Below are positions 36,701 through 49,879 of a stretch of 64,000 nucleotides of DNA, one piece after another. Source of the DNA: Vanilla planifolia (Eukaryota > Streptophyta > Magnoliopsida > Asparagales > Orchidaceae); assembly GCA_023846275.1 (NCBI GenBank), contig JAIUJO010000160.1:1-64000 (forward strand), given 5' to 3'. The position numbers and the translations under genes were made by a program. Numbering within the stretch: the first letter of the stretch is position 1; each line of letters opens with the position of its first letter. Under the pieces are notes generated by a model, which saw only the letters and a list, made by a program, of their open reading frames with translations, ran no database searches and was not told where the DNA came from.

Positions 36701-39325
36701 ATAGATGTTACTAGACTTGTATCGATGAGCTGTATCATTTTAAATATTTATTTTTATAATTTTAAGAATTTAAATTTTTTATGAATTTAAGATAGTTTAC
36801 GAGACATTTTGATTCTTTCCTAAGTTAATTATGTAGGATGTAGTGCTCAATTTTCTTAATATGTTGGAGTGCAAAAATGCCACACAATTTAACTCATTTC
36901 CTTAATTGTTTTGCTTTTAGTTTGTTATATTACTATTGACCACTAATTTCCCTTTTATATCACTTATACATTAGTTAAATTTTGTTATTTAGTTACCATC
37001 AATTTACCTTATTATTATTTATGCTTATTTTATTTAATACTTCACATAATTCTATGTGCGATTTTATCAAAATGAAGAATCATCGAACTAAATGTGATGA
37101 CCTTTATCAAATTAAATATGAATTTCAAAATTTCAAAATAGTTATTTTCTATTGTTTTGCTAATCTTTATGTGTTTTTTTTATTCATATCTATTTTGATG
37201 AATGAGGATGTACATTAGATCTCCTAAGCATCTTGGAATGTGATTTTTCCACCAAATTTATCTCATTTTTCAAAATTGTTACCTCTCTTACAACCTTTAT
37301 ATTGCTTCAAATTTCTTATTTTACATTGCTTTAATTTATCATAATTTTTTGTTTAATATTTGTTTAATTAAGTTTAAAATAATAATTTATTATTTTTATA
37401 CTAATTTAATTAGGCAATTCATAAGAATTCTAAGTGAGGTTTAATAAAGGTAAATAAGCATCATTAGAGTCATATCAATTAGCTCTATCTAATTAAATAT
37501 TCCTCATTATGTTTGAATTCATTTTATTTTCCAATATTTTGCCTCATTTTATGAGAATTTTTTTATTCATTTTTTTTCTTTTACAATCAAGTATGTTGCA
37601 ATAGATCATCTAAATATCTTAGAATATAATTTTCTTATACAATTAGTCTCATTAATTCTAAGGCTTTTTTAATTTGGTTATATTACTATGTAACTCTAAA
37701 TCTCCTCTCATTTGACAATTACATGGCCTTAATTTTGTTAAATTTCATATATTCAATTAATCTCATCAGTTAAATTATATATGAAATTATTTGGTCAAAT
37801 TTCATATATTCATAATGATTCTAAATGATATCCTATGGAGTCAAAACAACTATTTGTACCCATCTAGGTAAGCTCTATACAATAAAATATATATTTATAT
37901 ATATATTTTTAGATGTTTAATATTTTTGTATTTTTCCATATTTTAGAAGATATTGTAGTTCGTACTTATATTCATGGTCAAGGATATTACACTTAACCTC
38001 CTTATTATATTGGAATTAAAATTTCCCATTCAATTCATCATATTTTCCCAAAAGTTTTAATTTTATTTTATTATAATACTATGAAAGCCTAATTCTTATC
38101 TTGTAAGACCCTTACATCGCTTCGATTTGGTTCTATTATGTTGCTTTAATTTATCTAATTTTCACTTTATTTTATATTTAATTAATATTAAAGTAATAAT
38201 TTATTATTTTTTATATTTAATTTCTTTGCTAATTTATAACAAGTAAAAGAAGGCTTCGATGGAAATGAAACAAAATCATTTGACTCTAGTCAATGAGCTT
38301 AACCAAATAAATATTTTATTTTTACACCCCTCAAAATTTTATTTTACAACATTTTGGAGTTCTTAATGAGACGATTTGATTATACCTATTTTAAAGATCA
38401 AGAAAGTCATAGTCATTTTTGTTAGTTTTTTGGAATTTAATTTTTCTATATAATTTAACTCATTTCATTCAATTATTTCTCATACATGTCCCTATATTAC
38501 TATGTAAGTCAAAATCTCCCTCGAGTGACATTTCATTGCATTGATTTAGTTATGTTATGTTGCTTCAATTTATATCATTAAAATTATAACATATATTTAC
38601 ATAAAATTATCATAATAATTTATTATTAATTTTATTCATTTCTTTTGGTAATTTGCAATTATTATAAGCAAGTTTCAATCGAGATGAGACAAAATTTATC
38701 GGACAACCTAACATGCACTATCCAATTTAATATCCATTTTTACATATTTAAATAATTTATTTTCATAGATCTATCTATTATTTATGAGAAGTATGATTTG
38801 TGTCTAATTTCATATTCAAAGACTTTACAATCAATTTTCTAATTATCTTTGTATGCAACTTTTCCAAAAAATTTATTTCATTTATTCAAATGTTTTTCTT
38901 TGATTATGTTATGTTATTATAAAACTCTTATTATTCGGTGTGACCTTTGTATTATTTTCATTTGGTTATATTAAATTTCATCAATTTATCTTTTTTACTT
39001 GAAATTAAAACAACAATCAATTATTATTCATGTGTAGTTACTTTGCTTGTTCACAGTAATTGCAAAAGATGTTCGAGGAAAGCAAAACAATTATGATTTG
39101 ACTCAACTAAAGTTATGCTTTCATATTAAATTATTCTTATTTGTTAAATTATTTTATTTTCTTCGGTTTTAACACACTTTATGTAAAATTTCTATCATGT
39201 TCATTTTATTGATTTGTGATGTTACACTCAATATCCTTTGCATCTAGGAGTGTAACATTTTTACTAAATTTGTATCATTTATTCTAATTTTTCACATTGA
39301 TTTGATTACATTAATATCATCTTTT
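33749..39325 (+). repeat. 400-bp tandem repeat, block 4 (plus)
   Basis: The most regular block, about fourteen to fifteen units. Anchors are near 33,760, 34,050, 34,460, 34,810, 35,220, 35,620, 36,020, 36,440, 36,845, 37,215, 37,595, 37,990, 38,410, 38,820 and 39,220, a mean step close to 390 bases. Well-preserved pieces include tctaaatctcctctcatttgac at 37,698, aactcatctcgatgagtta at 34,711 and cacttaacctccttatta near 37,990. The array stops abruptly at about 39,325 inside the ttgattacattaatat part of a unit, where gypsy integrase sequence begins. Open frames of 69-78 codons at 35,154, 35,753, 36,001 and 36,982 are repeat readings. Confidence 0.9.
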
Positions 39326-40205
39326 TAGACCATGATGCAAAGCTTACGGCCTAGATTGGGAATTCTTTACATCACATGATGGTAGCTATTGTTAGATTTA
39401 GTATAATTTTCACCTCTATGTTAATGGACAATTAAGAGGAGAATTTAGTTGGAGAATTTTTTATGGCATAATGCAAAATATCACTGAAGACAATTTTTGG
39501 AATCTAACATGGATGGAATTTATGTGTATCAATAGCTAATAATTTTTTATTATCAAGGCAATTTGAGCCTTAGCTGGTCGATGTTATAGGTTTTCGTTTT
39601 TTAAGTAAATGCTAAGTCCATGTAAGCTTTTGGGATTAAATTTGTAAAATATACTACAACAAAGATTCATAAATAGAGTGCTAATATGTGCTTGGTGCAA
39701 GAACATCAAATGAAAAACCATGTTAGCAAACTTATATTAGGCCATTTTAATATTATGGATTTGGTAATCTTTAAGGTTAGCTGATTCAAAGAATACTTAG
39801 ATATTGAGAGGCAACCAAAATTTATCAAAAGTACAAATGATCCTATGAATTTTTGGAAAGGATTACATCATTGGCATATATACTTTAGTTTCTAAGGGCT
39901 TTAGTTGGAATACATGATGTTTTTCATACATCTAGTTTAATGAAATATGTACAACATCCATTATAAGATGTCAAGAGGAACCTGAGGACCCTAGTTACAA
40001 ATAGATGTCTCCTATTTGAAATAGCTTATGCATTTTTTTGAGTTCAGTATTAGGTAACTAAAATGTTTAGCTATATGTTAGTCAAGGTCCTTTTAGACGG
40101 CTAGGTTAAGTAGGGGGTTAATATAGATGTCGAAAGTGAAAGGTTTTACAAATGACCATAGTTGTTTTCTATATTTTGAGGTTAAAATAGAAATTAAGGT
40201 AGTTA
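39326..40205 (+). pseudogene. Ty3/gypsy integrase, C-terminal half (dead)
   Basis: Plus-strand translation matches the same integrase segment as 8,300-7,380. It begins mid-core at 39,330 (DHDAKLTA.IGNSLHHMM, for the SD.D..FTS.FW..L...MG stretch) and continues through FS.IFTSMLMDNQ-like HPQTDGQ remnants. An intact run at about 39,911-39,966 reads HDVFHTSSLMKYVQ, the family's HDVFHVS..RKYV block. Near 40,085-40,150 the ...VLLDG.VKQG.NIDVESERFYK tail corresponds to the EEATWE..E end. Everything upstream (RT, RNase H, integrase N-terminus) is absent because the tandem array abuts directly. It lies immediately before the LTR start at 40,209, as expected. Confidence 0.85.
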
Positions 40206-40208
40206 GAT

Positions 40209-43200
40209 TATTATTCCTCCCTTTTGGATAACACATAAATGTTATTTTTCTCTCATTTTACTGATAAATTACATTTAAATGTTGAGTAACTAAGTTGTGG
40301 CTAACTCTAGCTTTCATGAGAACCATATAGTACAATTGTTGAAGGTTGTATAACATGATTGATGGATAAACCTAATGGGAGCCCAACTATGAATAAGGTA
40401 TGGTACTTCTAAGTTAATTATATGCTAAAATTTGATACAAAATGCATTTGCGATTCAAGTGTAAAGCATATTTTGCTCGTACAAGTATAGCATAGCTATT
40501 GCATAATATAATAATGTCATGAGCGTTAATGTTAGATGCACATATGCTGCTAATTTAGAAAGTTAGGGTTATACAATACAACTATATGACATAATATTGA
40601 AAGATCTAGTATGATATAGAGCAAAAATGCAACTATGCAAAAAGCTAACAATGATCATGCCAAGCATGTCACATTTACATACAAGTGCATTAATATGAAA
40701 CACAGAGGTTGGCTTAGGTTCCACTATGATCATATAGGGACAAGGTAATTAATCACACAAGTCTGATAACATTACAAAGAAAACATTTCAAGTAAGCTTT
40801 GAGTGTCTTATGAGCTAAATATCATATAATGTTCTTTGTGATATTATTTTAGTATGATCTATTAAGGGAATTGTGGCACAGGAAAATTGTCAATCCATGA
40901 TGTGAGAAATATGTACTTAGTGCATGTATCATACATGTTTGAGTACTAGATCATAGAATTATCATAAGAGATAATGTTTTTCAAGAGAAGAAAATTATGA
41001 TAAATATATCATATGATATAGGTGTAGTATTCTTATAACAAAAAAACATTAAATTAGCTTGTTTTTGTAGTTGAGTTACATTTTTTTGCTTCCATTATAG
41101 TTATGGAACCCTAAATCAACAAAATGGAAATAACTTTAATAATGTTGGTTGTAATAAGATTTAGTGATTTTGACAATATGATAAAAATGGTCTAATTTAT
41201 AACCATAGATCTTATTAAAAGGGATGAAGGGTTTGTGAATGTTTATATGTAAGTTCATTTACTTGAGTAGCCTAAATAGCCTTAGCCAATTTACTAAGTA
41301 AATACCTTGACCTAATGATTGTTATCCAATCCTATTTAAGTATTATGATATATCTTTGTTTGGTTTTAGGAAAACCAAGTCATTAGAATAGGTATAAAGA
41401 ATAAGTGTTAAAAGTTGAGCAGAAGAAGAACCACCTAAGAGTAAGAAGAGGAAGAATGATCTTAAGACGTTATGGAGGATAGGTATACCTTTGTAGAAGT
41501 TCTACACATGAGTCACAAGGTAGGGTGATATAAAAGATTTTACACCAAAATATTGATAGTGTTTTAGTGAAATAAGTGATTAATATGACTAAGTTATTCA
41601 CGGAATGTTGTCGTCTTCGTTATGATAAGATATGAAGGAATGTGATCAAGCCATGTTGAATGACTTGCTTATTAAATTATCATGATTTAGTGATTAATTA
41701 ATATTTTTTAACAATAAGTTTTTCTACACCATTGAATTATCCATCAAGTTCACTTATTTAATAGATGTATACTATGACTTCTGAATAAAAGCCCACAAAG
41801 TCATGATGTCGTTGGGACCTATGACTTGGAAAACTTTTTATGACCTTACATTAAGCACACTTTTATTAATAGATTTATGGAATTTTGTTAGTAACTTACA
41901 TATTCTTCAACATAGTCTTTGTCAAGAATGTAAGATAAGTAATATGGTTACATGATTATTAAAGTAAAGATTTTTTTTGTCACACATATAATCGAAAGTT
42001 TCTTAAGAAAGCCTAACTAATGTTAGAACATATTTGTAACAAAAAGGTAAGGACAAGAAAGTGGCAAAATAATCTAGCTAAGATAATAAAAAACATATCT
42101 AAGGTATTCTTAGCTTTAAGTTAAGCCTAAGACTTATGTTATGTTGAAGTAGTAACCAATAAAAAGTCCTAAGATTCGATTGACATTATTAACACTTGGT
42201 GCTCATCCATTTTTTGGATAAGGCCTATAACTAATAACAAAATTGGTAAATGCCTTGGAAGAATGTTGGGGTAGCTAAGAATAGGCCTTTTATTTTTGCC
42301 ACACTTAGTGAAGGGTTTGAGCAAGTTTATTATATTAGCTAATCTGTTAACATAATGATATTTATTATCCATTAATGACCATAATTAGGCTCATAGGCCA
42401 TGGGTTGACATCTTGGATACTGATCTGGGGGATATGAGTGGCTCAAGAAAAGCCTTCACTAGGATGTAGATGCATAGGCTACCTGCGACACTATGTTATT
42501 TACTAGTTGGATATTAGATATATATTAGATAGAAATTATCCCTATTTCTTATTTCTTTTTTTTATAGCTCTCTTTAGATGGGTTCAAATAGAAGTCCTTT
42601 TTTGCTATTTTTATTTTGTCTATGATTGTGAATTGAATGAAAGAAAAAGAATAAAAGAATTTTTTAATATTCTTTAGTCTTTAATATTTTGATTTCCCTA
42701 CACATAAGAATCATTAGTTGAATTCTTGTGATCTAGACTTTGTTATTGTAGCATAAAATTGGATAGTACACCTAACGGTAAATGACAATATATGGATTCA
42801 AATAGAAACCTAATGGATGACCTGGGAAATTAGTGAAATATTTAGGAAGGATCTTATTAGGTCAAAGATCAAGTATAAGAATGATGAGTTGGGTACCTTA
42901 GATAGTTGGTTTAGGCTTTACAAGAAACCCAAATGTACCTAAGTAATTGATGGTAACCTTAGGTAATTTATTGAGTGTTTATAAGAAAACTTTTGTTGTC
43001 TTAATTAAGGGTTAAATAACTTTAGATTTTTTAAAATTTCTATGGGAGCTTAAAAATTTGTGAAAGCTGATTGTAGAATCAGAAATGCCAACATCCTTGT
43101 TTCAAATTTAAGGAAACCATAATCATGCTTTGATACTAATAACGGTCAACATGACATTATTGTGTCATGCAAATGATCTTCATTTAGATAAGAAATTCAT

Positions 43201-43750
43201 GAAGTAGTGCATAGGTCTTACACCCTCACATAGGAGAGAAATAGGTTAGATATTTCTTTTCACAAGGTATAGAAGTAACCATATCAAATAATTGGTTTTG
43301 CCTATAAGAAGAGTGCTAGATTCTGTAGTAAGACACATAATTATGGTCAAGTGACATTTGTATATTCTGAATCAAGAAGGAAAAATTGCATATTTAGTTC
43401 TTTGGAAAATAGATGACATACCATAATATATGGTTCAAAGTACATGTTGTTATTGGGGATCGCTAGAACTTTGTCATGTTTGTTGAAGTGATTGATACTA
43501 CCTTTTTTAATGCTTGATCATATAATATGATAAGAGTTCCAAAACTTGTAATCATTGGTTTGTTTGATGAGACCACTCAGTTTTTGGTGGAAGACTACAC
43601 ACATAATTATTAGAATCATTTCTTTGTAATGACAAATTATATATTAATATTTGTAAAAAGTAAAAGGTAACACTTGCTTTTAGTGTGTTAGAGACATTTT
43701 AGTCGTACCATTTACTTAGATTTTGTAATATACTTTTGAAAAGGCAATTT
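40209..43750 (+). mobile_element. Gypsy 3' LTR downstream of integrase (3' truncated)
   Basis: Starts TATTATTCCTCCC, the counterpart of TATTACACATCCC at 7,360, after a purine-rich run. 40,400-41,540 aligns with the reverse complement of 6,050-7,100. 41,330-41,400 aligns with the reverse complement of 21,000-21,080. 41,690-42,000 aligns with the reverse complement of 20,470-20,720. 42,120-43,340 aligns with copies 1 and 2 (gatctgggggatatgag at 42,421; cctataagaagagtgct near 43,300). The continuous integrase-promoter-body order in this copy is the main evidence that the whole repeat is one very long LTR. The terminal GATGTTACA block is missing; sequence changes character near 43.75 kb. A 67-codon minus-strand frame at 42,169 is chance. 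Confidence 0.6.
41331..41347 (+). promoter_or_regulatory. LTR TATA-like promoter box
   Basis: cctatttaagtattatg, 1.12 kb from the LTR start, conserved with the box at 6,277-6,261. A purine-rich stretch (gcagaagaagaacc, agaagaggaag) follows from 41,418, as it does in the other copy. Confidence 0.45.
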
Positions 43751-45250
43751 TATATCTTACATTATCTCATTCAATGATATATCGAACAATGCATCAAGCA
43801 TGTGCTATTATTGCTTACAATAGTTAAATGAGTTAGAGCATGCTCATCGTAATAGAATGAACACATCATAACTATTAAATGTTGATGTATTTTCATAATT
43901 CAATAGCTTTGCATATCATGCAATGATGGTTTGTGCAAACATAGACAATATTGGCTCCCCATCATAGTGGAACAAAATGGTAATGGACCAAATTACACTA
44001 CATAACCTTGCGAATAGTACGTCAAGGTAATCATCTTGAAATGCTCAATGAACATTCCAATGCAATGTAATCCTCTATTCTACTTTTTATATGCGAACAT
44101 ATGCATCCGATCTTTTAATTTGTCAAAGCATACTATTCCGGTGAAAGTAAAATTGTAATAATGACAACCACACTTCGTATGGGATCAAAGGAATGGTTAG
44201 CTAGGTCTAAAAGGTCACTTTTTTTAAGAACACCACGTACGTCTTCTTTTGTTCTAAATGATCTTCATTTATATGCATCCAATTTGATCACCAAACAAAT
44301 ATGAGAAGCATCAAAATGAACTTTCATTGGTGCAATGTGATAATTTTTTTTGTTCATTTATTTCTTGATGACATCAATCTCTTAGAAGTTAAGATTCATG
44401 ACAATTTTTAGCTGGAGTGATTATATTTTATATTTTGTACAATAAGCTAATGTAAGGTATGTGTGTTTTTTCAATATTTATAAGGTCCTTGCAATAATGG
44501 AAAATATTAAACGCTTCCAAGGTTTTGGGCATTCTTTAATTGCCACTTAATTTTAATAATCTTCTTAGTAGTTGTTTGCCCTTTCATAATGAAAAGTCCA
44601 TTGTATTAAAAGTTTCAAAGAATCCAACTTAATTTGTTGAATATTATAAATGAGTTTTTAATGTGATATTATGCTCCCTTGGATCATGTTAAATAGTATA
44701 ATGTAATCAAGTTAAGCCTCCATTTTAGTATAGTTGCTATTACAGCACCACTGCAATGCATTCATAGTAATGTTCATTATTACCAAAATGGCCATGTCAT
44801 GATTATCAAAAAATATAAGAATGAATCAAATTATCTTTATGAGCTGGAATGATACCTTTCACTATAGATATTTCTTACTTGTAGCTTCCATTAATCTTAA
44901 GATTCACTATGTTGGTAGCTAGAAACTCTAAAAACTTAAATCGTACATTATACTCTTCATTTTTCCTAAAATTGGAGGACCAAAGCTATCTACTCCATAA
45001 GCCTATCCTCTTTCTTTGTTTTCCTTAGAAGGAAACACTTGAATTTGTTGTAGTAACTAATAAAACTGTTGATAATTGATTTCATTAATTTGCATGTTCC
45101 CTTGACTACTTTCTTCACTTGATGGATTGTCAATTAAATTTAAAGAAAGACCATATCTTCTTTGTCATATATCAAATTTTAGATGCATGATTTAAATGGT
45201 CCTTGTTAGGATGGAAAGTACAATTGAAGGCCAACTAGATATTTAGTCTA
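43750..45250. other. Unassigned stretch, no gene seen
   Basis: AT-rich sequence between the truncated gypsy LTR and the recognisable LINE reverse transcriptase. It may include the LINE's C-terminal and 3' untranslated region on the minus strand, but I could not match any motif, and no convincing poly(A) (poly-T on the plus strand) end was found; the longest T runs are short. No open frame above 60 codons. Confidence 0.45.
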
Positions 45251-45599
45251 CCTAAGTATTCCAGGAAATGCATAACCATGTTTCAGGTTCCCTATACCAA
45301 CAAGGAGATTGTAATGGAGCAATTAGCAATCCAAATCTTTTTTATTGTTTTTAATATGAAGAACTTTCTTATGATGGCATTCGATAAAACTAATATGCTT
45401 AAGACCCCTTCTTTAGAAATGGTCCAGTTGGAGAACCTTGAATATAAATATGTATTTTTATGTTCTAACGACATATCCATTGTTTCGATCATTCATTTTT
45501 ATGTGCTAAGTTAGTGTTCAATGCATTTCCAATCATGTATTTATCTTTCATGAAGATGGCCCAAAGAAATTAATTATTTACTGTTTCTAGTTCAGCTGA

Positions 45600-47250
45600 T
45601 AGGGCAAGCAATCACGATGTCCTTAAGTTCCTTCAACCCAAAGTTGGCTAGAGATGCATGTAAACATTATCTACTTCTCTATTAAGAAGGTATTCATAAT
45701 ATTTTCTGTGATGTCCATAAGTTTTGTTGGTGGATGAATATTCATTTATAGAAATGTTCAAATGGAGTTTAAGATAAGCATCACTAAGATTAATCTACCA
45801 CCCATGGATGATAATTTTTTGTTTGAGCCAACCAACTTCTTACTATGTTTATGAAGGATATGCTAACAATATACTTCTTTTTCATCCTAGTAAACACGAG
45901 ACATGATAGGTATGTTATGGGAAGAGATCCTTTTCAAAAGCCATGACCATTTTTACCTTTCTAGTTAATGTTTCCATCAAAGCCTACTAATGTGTAGTCA
46001 ACTGTTTCATTTATTTAACTGAAGACCAAACATGCCTGGGTACTCTCTTACAAATTTTTTTTGATAGGTTTTTTATCATAGATCTCCTTTGCCAAAAATG
46101 ATAATGTCATTAACATAAGAAAGTTGACAAATTAATGGGAAAACTTAAGTTATAACATAATACATGACTTTCCAAATTGTAAATAGACTCTTTAGTTCCA
46201 TGCTAGAAGGTTACATGGATAACAAAAATAGTAAAGGAGAAATTAGATTTCCTTATCTTAATTCCCTTGATGGTTAAGAAAATATGTTAATAATGCCACT
46301 GACTTGATGAAGAGCAATGGGTTGCTTATAATGTTGTAGATCAACCATTAAGTTGTGTTGAAAAATAGAATTCTCTAGTATATTATATAGGAAATGTCAT
46401 TACAAGCTGTAATATGAACTTTGTATGACTACCCTGAGAATGCAACACCAACGTTCAACTTTCCAATCAAGAGAACCCATTAATTCTTTATCTAGAAGTA
46501 TATTATCCACAATTTCTCTCATTTTAACAAAACTATCTTATTCTTGAGATGTGTTTCTTAGCAACACTACATTAAGCATATTTTCTAGTAGGTTGCATAG
46601 TATTTTCACATTAAAATTGCATGAATAAACTACTTTGATGTCCTTAAACGATCTTGGTATCTCTACCTTAGGAATCATTAATAGGTTTGCACTTGGAACT
46701 CCTTTAAGAATTTAATTTTTAGCTATGAAGTCATTCACAAATTCTAGTGCTTCACAACCTGTAGTTTTTGCATATTTTATGAAAAATTCACCATTAAATC
46801 CATCTAATAGAGGTTCAATATTTTTGTCAAATTGAATACCACTTCATTGATCACCACCATTATGGCCTCTTTCATAAGCTAATTGTTGCCTTCTTAATAT
46901 TTTAACTTATGTATGTTAAGTAATAGTTCCATACATAGTGTGACCTTTATTAGAATGGTTTAGTGCTTAAAAACATTGTCCAAGTACCTCTTCAAGCTTT
47001 ATTTGGCTATTTGGGTCTCTAACACCACAAATGTCAAGCTTAGATATTTTGACCTTAACAAAATGATAAAGTAATTGAACATTCCTTCCTCCCTTTTGAA
47101 GCAATCTTATTCTAGCCATCTAACACTAGAATACTTCTTTCTTACTTAGCCACTCCCTAAGATAATAATTTTCTTTAATTGGTTCAACCCATTTCTCTTC
47201 AAATTATCTACAAGAAATTCTTTTCTCAACTATTTAGCTACCATAATTGA
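45600..47250 (-). pseudogene. LINE (L1-type) reverse transcriptase (dead)
   Basis: Minus-strand translation recovers the RT blocks in order. 47,130-47,040: RWLE.DCFKREERNVQLLYHFVK, for RWL.EGDRNTKFFH..VK. 46,815-46,740: PLLDGFNGEFF, for GPDGFN..FF. 46,712-46,620: ILKGVPSANLLMIPKVEIP then RSFKDIK, for LP.G.N.T.L.LIPK...P.S..DFRPI. 46,535-46,490: IVDNILLDKEL, for ..DNILLA.EL. 46,255-46,195: KGIKIRKSNFSFTIFVIHV, for RG.RQGDPLSP.LFV. 46,123-46,080: YVNDIIIFGKGD, for the catalytic FADD box, here damaged. 45,950-45,900: GSLPITYL. 45,825-45,760: KLSSMGGRLILVMLILNSI, an almost unchanged KLSSMGGR.TLV..VL.S. The catalytic second Asp is retained but the Ala is lost. Stops and frame shifts are numerous. 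Confidence 0.92.
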
Positions 47251-47257
47251 ATGAAAA

Positions 47258-47262
47258 ATATT
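47258..47262. repeat. Target site duplication, left copy
   Basis: ATATT immediately outside the 3' LTR end. It pairs with 53,015-53,019. A 5-bp duplication is the length made by gypsy integrases. Confidence 0.65.
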
Positions 47263-48698
47263 ACAAAATGTTTTGGGTATGATGATATGCTTAAACCTAT
47301 TTAAGCTATTAGACAATTGAGAACTGATTATGTACAACCAATATTCTATATAAGAGCCAACCTAAGGTTCTTTTGTTTAAAATAAGAAACCCAAGAATTG
47401 CTACGCAATTAATAATTTTTCTAAGAAGCCATGGATTTGAAGTAATTTCTAACATAAGGGTTGTCAACCTTTTGGAAAAATGATTTTAACAAGTCACATG
47501 CAAAGTAATCACATTTGTTGAAGGGGTAAGGAACATATAGAAGATCAGTTCTTAAAATGACAAAAAATAAGCCACTCAATCATATGCACAAACGAGAAGG
47601 TTGGGTGCAAAACGTAAATTTCTCAAAAGTTTAAATAAAGTGGTTAAGAACTTTCATGGTGATTTTAACACTCTATTGGGTATTATGCAATGTGTTGGGA
47701 TATCTTTTTTAGAATCTCTCACTTAGCTTTGCATGGTTTCTTCTAGATTACATTGTCAGATAATTCAAGAACAACGTGCTCATATCAAGGGTTCTCGGAG
47801 GCAATAATTCATTACTTCATTCAAAAATTTTTCAGTGTACAACATGGCGACCATCCCTCTTAATAGAGTAAAAATAGTAATTTCTTAACATATTAAAACA
47901 AAAAAACATTTGGGAACACTAAATAAACAATTTTGATTTCTAAGAAACATTTTAAAATTCAAATTTTAACACAAATTACAAAAGAAGCACTTTGAATTTT
48001 GCAAATAACTTGTGCTTGAAAAGTAATAAAATTAGTTGAAGAAGTTCCAAACAAGAATGTGTGTTGCATGTAATGGTGTAGCTAGTGATGACATTACGGG
48101 TTGCATGATCGTAGTGCCATAGATCACACAAAATTAAGGTAGTTTGATGATTTGATGCATGTTGATTGGTCAGGTTCCTTTTTAGATTGAGTTTACACAA
48201 GGTGATAAGGAAACATGGCTTGAGAGACTGAAGGTAGTCAAGGTGATTTACAAATTGGTTGGCTTAACATTGGTCGAGTTGGTGATATGAGTGGCCATGA
48301 GCTACAGATATGGCTATTGGCAATGATTGTAATAATGACAATTGATAGTAGTCAAAGAGAAAAATACACAATAACCATACTTTTAAGCATTTTTGCTATC
48401 ATTATTAACAAAAATTTTCTTCAACAAAATTACAACACTTTTTTTAGAATCTTGTGTACTAAATTTAAAGCTACAAATTGATCTCCATAATATTTAAATT
48501 GATATGTAGAAACAATAACTTGAAAAACTTATGGAAAGTAAAGTAAAATGTGCAATAAACAAGTTTTGGCTATAAATGACTCGCACAACAATAAAATAAC
48601 AAATATTGAAGGAGTCAATCTTGACATGGCAATGAATCTGAAAAAGATTATGGCTACAAGTAGAATACTTGTATGATGTAGAAGATGCTACTGCATCA
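47263..48698 (-). mobile_element. 3' LTR of nested gypsy element
   Basis: About 1.44 kb, collinear with 51,607-53,014. Paired landmarks: 47,270-47,390 with 51,612-51,730 (ttttgg..atgat, aaacctattt..gct.ttaga.aatt, tatataag); 47,595-47,870 with 51,930-52,205 (gttg..tg..aag/cgtaaattt, ggttaagaact / ggttaggaact, tacaacatgg/tacaacgtgg); 48,660-48,698 with 52,977-53,014. On the minus strand it begins TGATGCAGTAGCATC, a common gypsy LTR start, just after GAGAGGA. Open frames at 47,976-48,200 and 48,287-48,481 lie within it and have no counterpart in the partner LTR, so they are chance. Confidence 0.85.
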
Positions 48699-49879
48699 TC
48701 CTCTCATGATGGGAAAGAGCTTAATTCTATGGAACTAAGGTGAAATCTCTGATACTACTCTAACAACTTTAGGTTTAGGAAATGAGGCTCCTCCATAGTT
48801 ATCCAAGTGTTCTTAGAGATGGGATGACCTTACTAATGTACCAAAAACCTCTATTGTGCTTGATCCTATATGAAAACTATTTGTTAATTAAAAATTTGCT
48901 ACATTTTATCTTTCAACTAAATAGATGGGGCTAAATGTATCAATGGGATATGTTCTATCAAAAATTATTGTGAACCCTCAAAAGCCTCACTAGGTATTAG
49001 TTGCTGTTCTGTAAATGATAAAAGACAATGAAGATTAAATGTAATGATTATTACATAATCTATATTTAAATAAGAAAATAGATTAATTGATACTGTATTT
49101 TATTACAAGACTAAATGGTCTAGCCTATGGGCATGCTATTTCTTGAGGCTTCTTGATGGAAACCCTCAGACCAAACATAGATCATTGCATAATCACCATC
49201 ACCAAATTCTCTTTGTTGACTATGAGCATCTACTAGCTTTTATATATTTTATTATTTATATTAAACTATTTTGCAACAACTTTATGTAATGATAGAATAT
49301 GATGAGCAAAAGAGAAAATAAACTTAATAGTATGGAAAAGATTACATTAGGGAGTTAAATAAAAGGACTCAAAAGTTGATTTCCAAAATAAGTTACAAAA
49401 GATCTAAAACACATTGTTTTCTTAATAAATTTAATATGTGGCAAAAATGATCCCATGTTGAAAAGTGTACTCCTACTACGATATATAAAGGATAGCCTAA
49501 GGTTTGTTTAACTAACTTTTATACATCTTGATCGGATTAATAACTAGATAGAAATTTAACTTTTACCTGAACTAATAAATTTTCTTAAAAAGGTTTTTGT
49601 GGAGCCAAAACTAGATCTAGATTGGGTTGAGTATCCTTGGAATGTTTGAGTTTGACAGGTATATCATTAAGATATATGTCTACAAAATAATCTAATAAAT
49701 GTTGGACTATGAGTGGTGGGGTTGGTATACCAATAAGGGATAACATAATTGCCATAAGCTAGATAACCGCATTAGCTATAGCCCTCTCAATATCATTAGT
49801 CAAACAACACTAAATAATTTTCTTTTTTCCTTATCTTTCACATTCGAAATATTTAGGTTAGAAATTATTTTTGATGGAA

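Noticed and set aside
21360..39325. CRISPR-like or clustered gene array reading of the periodic repeat
   Set aside because: The unit is about 400 bases with no short identical repeats and spacers, and the context is plant retroelements.
43131..43147. A catgctttgatactaat motif resembling the minus-strand primer binding site at 51,590
   Set aside because: It lies in the body of the long gypsy LTR, and the other copies at this place match a PBS only loosely or not at all. Sense and position disagree with the linked integrase, so I take it as coincidence, though an opposite-sense element cannot be wholly excluded.
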